A stretch of 64,000 bases of DNA from Limosilactobacillus reuteri (GTDB lineage: Bacteria; Bacillota; Bacilli; Lactobacillales; Lactobacillaceae): NCBI RefSeq assembly GCF_034259105.1, contig NZ_CP139478.1, positions 1,030,001 through 1,094,000 of the forward strand, given 5' to 3'. Position 1 is the stretch's first letter; every line of letters begins with the position of its first letter. Below, piece after piece: positions 62,252 through 64,000 of the stretch. The notes beneath the pieces are model-generated. The model saw only the letters and a list, made by a program, of their open reading frames with translations, ran no database searches and had not been told where the DNA came from. Both the position numbers and the translations under genes were made by a program.

Positions 62252-64000
62252 TCAACGTTTGTTAATTCCTGCAAGACCAAACATACTAAGCAATGTTCCC
62301 ATACCTAGGCCAATCATGGCTTTATTGGCGTTATTTCCAGTTTGTGGCAAACGATTATTAGTTTGAGTTTCAGGTTGCTTAGGCGTTTCTGGAGTTAAAG
62401 GAACTTCCGGAGTATTAGGTGTCTCAGGGGTTTTTGGTGTAGTTGGCGTTTCAGGATCATACGGTTTTAATCCATAACCAATTAAGTCCCAATCAACAGG
62501 TTTATCACGTTCCCAAGGTAAAGCAGCGGAGTCTAAATCACCAATCATATCAAGATTTTCGCTTGAATCATCCCAAATCCAATCTCCTTGGTTAGTCATT
62601 TTAGCTAAAACAGTAGTTGTATTATCAGGATTAATTTGTAACAAGAAGCTTGGTGCCCAGGTCGAGTCCATGCCCTCTCCAGCTACTCCATTTCTATTAG
62701 TCATATATGAAGTAACTAATACTTGGTCATCTTTTCCGGCAACAGGGACAGCGTAATATGAATAAGTTGCTGTTCGTCAGTTTGCGGGAACAGAAGCAGT
62801 CAAGACCACTCCAGAATCATTTAATGGCTTATAAGATCCAGTTAGACTATCAGCAACATATCCGACCATTGCAACATTATCACCAACGGTATAATTGGCA
62901 TTCATCCAAGCATCGACATTACTTTCTCGATTTAAACGGGTAGCGGCAAACAAGTAATACTTATTACCTAACTTAACAACATTTGGTCGCTCAATTTCAT
63001 CACTTACCATTGGTGCAGAAATTAATGGTGAGTATAATTCTGCCACTTTAGGATTCTTTTCGTCCTTGTTTAGTTTGAGGATACCGATAGCTGCATTAGC
63101 CCAAGTTGCCCGACTCTTAATATCATCATTGGAAAGAATTCTAAATAAGCTCTTGATATTAAATGCGTCATCTCCGCCATAATTTAACCAGTTATAAATT
63201 TGGTCCTCGCCTTGATAATTTTCTGAACCAGTACTTGCTTCAAAAACAAGATACCGATCACCATTATCATCTTCAATTACATGAGCATCATGCATTGCAA
63301 TATTATCAGCACCCTTGTTAGTAGCTTTCCATTGATCATAAGTTTGGTAGTAATAGCCATCACCTTCGAATACAATATGATCATTTGCTACCTGAGCGAT
63401 TGACACATTTCCATTATTATCAGTTAAATAAAGAGTAGCGCTAGCAATTTTTTGATGATTGGTATTGTTATCAGATGTGTCTACCCTTGTATAAAATAAT
63501 TGGATAGAGTTATCACTGTTCAAAACAGCTGATCCTGACCATTCTTGTGAAAGCGCGGTAGCATTATAGCCAAAAATTGGACCTGCATTCTTCCAATGAC
63601 TTAATTCATTATCACCATACTTATTATATAAGAGATAGATGTGATTATCATTTTGGTTTGGAATCCCCATCATCGCGATGACAAGTTGATAGCCATTCCA
63701 ATTAGCAACTTGTCCTGTCCGAACATCTTGAACTGGCCATGAATCCCATACATCTAAAGGCTCAATAGTATTAGTTTGTGCATCTTTAGTTGTAGCGGCA
63801 GGCATATTTTTGATTTCACTTGCCTTAAAGAATGGAACTGTATACCGACCATCTTGTTTGATTAACGTATCGGCAATCTTTTGGAAGTCATTATAAGTCA
63901 TTTGTGTACCAGACTTTGCAGTTTTCGAGAAGTTCATCTTATTTAATGCTTTAATCTGGTCATCAGTTAAACTGTTAGGATCAATTCCCGCCTTTTTTAC
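62252..64000 (-). pseudogene. GH68 fructansucrase (inulosucrase/levansucrase) with in-frame stop, 5' end outside window
   Basis: Continuous frame on the minus strand from the right edge to 62252 except for a TGA at 62777-62779. Catalytic core: [16 protein letters not shown] (nucleophile Asp), [31 protein letters not shown] (stabiliser Asp, see below), and [14 protein letters not shown] (acid/base Glu). C-terminal half: [12 protein letters not shown], Pro/Thr repeats ([20 protein letters not shown]), LPQTGN, membrane span, INKR. The stop sits where relatives have Trp ([13 protein letters not shown]). The conserved Arg of the RDP/RDA motif is His here (codon 63290-63292). Two defects suggest an inactive, wall-anchored sucrase. 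Confidence 0.9.

Noticed and set aside
62758..62943. Plus-strand frame over the fructansucrase
   Set aside because: Antisense shadow of the GH68 coding sequence.

Overview
The window is a low-GC Firmicutes chromosome segment that fits Limosilactobacillus (Lactobacillus) reuteri or a very close relative. The strongest pointer is the broken fructansucrase at the right edge. Its catalytic core and LPQTG tail match, from memory, the L. reuteri inulosucrase/levansucrase family. The nucleoside deoxyribosyltransferase, the compact type II fatty-acid cluster, the Mub-like LPXTG protein and the many IS30-family copies agree. No database search was possible, so names rest on motifs and recalled families.

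Layout. 1-5.4 kb: a carbamoyl-phosphate-synthase-like pair (carA/carB) with eroded active sites, facing rqcH. 5.6-21.8 kb: housekeeping and accessory genes (DegV, HD hydrolase, GT8, surface alpha/beta hydrolase, GNAT, cupin, MFS, CopY, CNNM/CorC, AarF, YdcF, VOC, a FluC pair, a UvrA paralogue) with a truncated ISL3 copy at 10.3 kb. 21.9-45.6 kb: an IS-rich zone with four copies of a 1279-bp IS30-family element (13-14 bp target duplications) and two of three copies of a 1076-bp IS30-family element (3 bp duplications). These break a TVP38 gene, separate a DUF3290 gene from its Shine-Dalgarno sequence, and nest in each other. Between them lie a DUF2075 ATPase, a DXS-like enzyme, an LPXTG protein, an amino-acid permease behind a threonine-rich leader-peptide attenuator, a secreted nuclease, a PLD-plus-P-loop ATPase protein, DUF3290/DUF421, a second surface hydrolase, Ntd, a tRNA-Arg and a decayed toxin-antitoxin pair. 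45.8-48.0 kb: a DsbA-like gene that lost its CxxC region, and eight tRNA genes on the minus strand. 48.05-49.57 kb: a complete ISL3 element with an 8-bp duplication. 49.6-59.5 kb: a 13-gene fab/acc operon on the minus strand under a consensus promoter covered by FabT-type operators, with the third 1076-bp IS just upstream. 60.7-64.0 kb: tRNA-Pro, a XerS-type recombinase, a small zinc-ribbon protein, and a GH68 fructansucrase with an in-frame stop, running off the right edge.

How the genes work together. The fab/acc operon encodes malonyl-CoA formation (AccABCD), malonyl transfer (FabD), ACP, condensation (FabH, FabF), reduction (FabG, FabI) and dehydration (two FabZ-type proteins), with its own MarR-type regulator FabT. 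The most striking regulatory element is at 30.39-30.65 kb: a promoter, a 25-codon leader with seven Thr codons among ten, mutually exclusive hairpins and a 16-bp terminator stem with a T tract ahead of a permease. This is the classic architecture of ribosome-mediated attenuation and suggests the permease imports threonine (or Thr/Ser).

Genome decay is a second theme: catalytic residues lost in CarA/CarB, stops or frameshifts in the toxin, antitoxin and fructansucrase, deletion of the redox motif in the DsbA-like gene, and multiple IS insertions.
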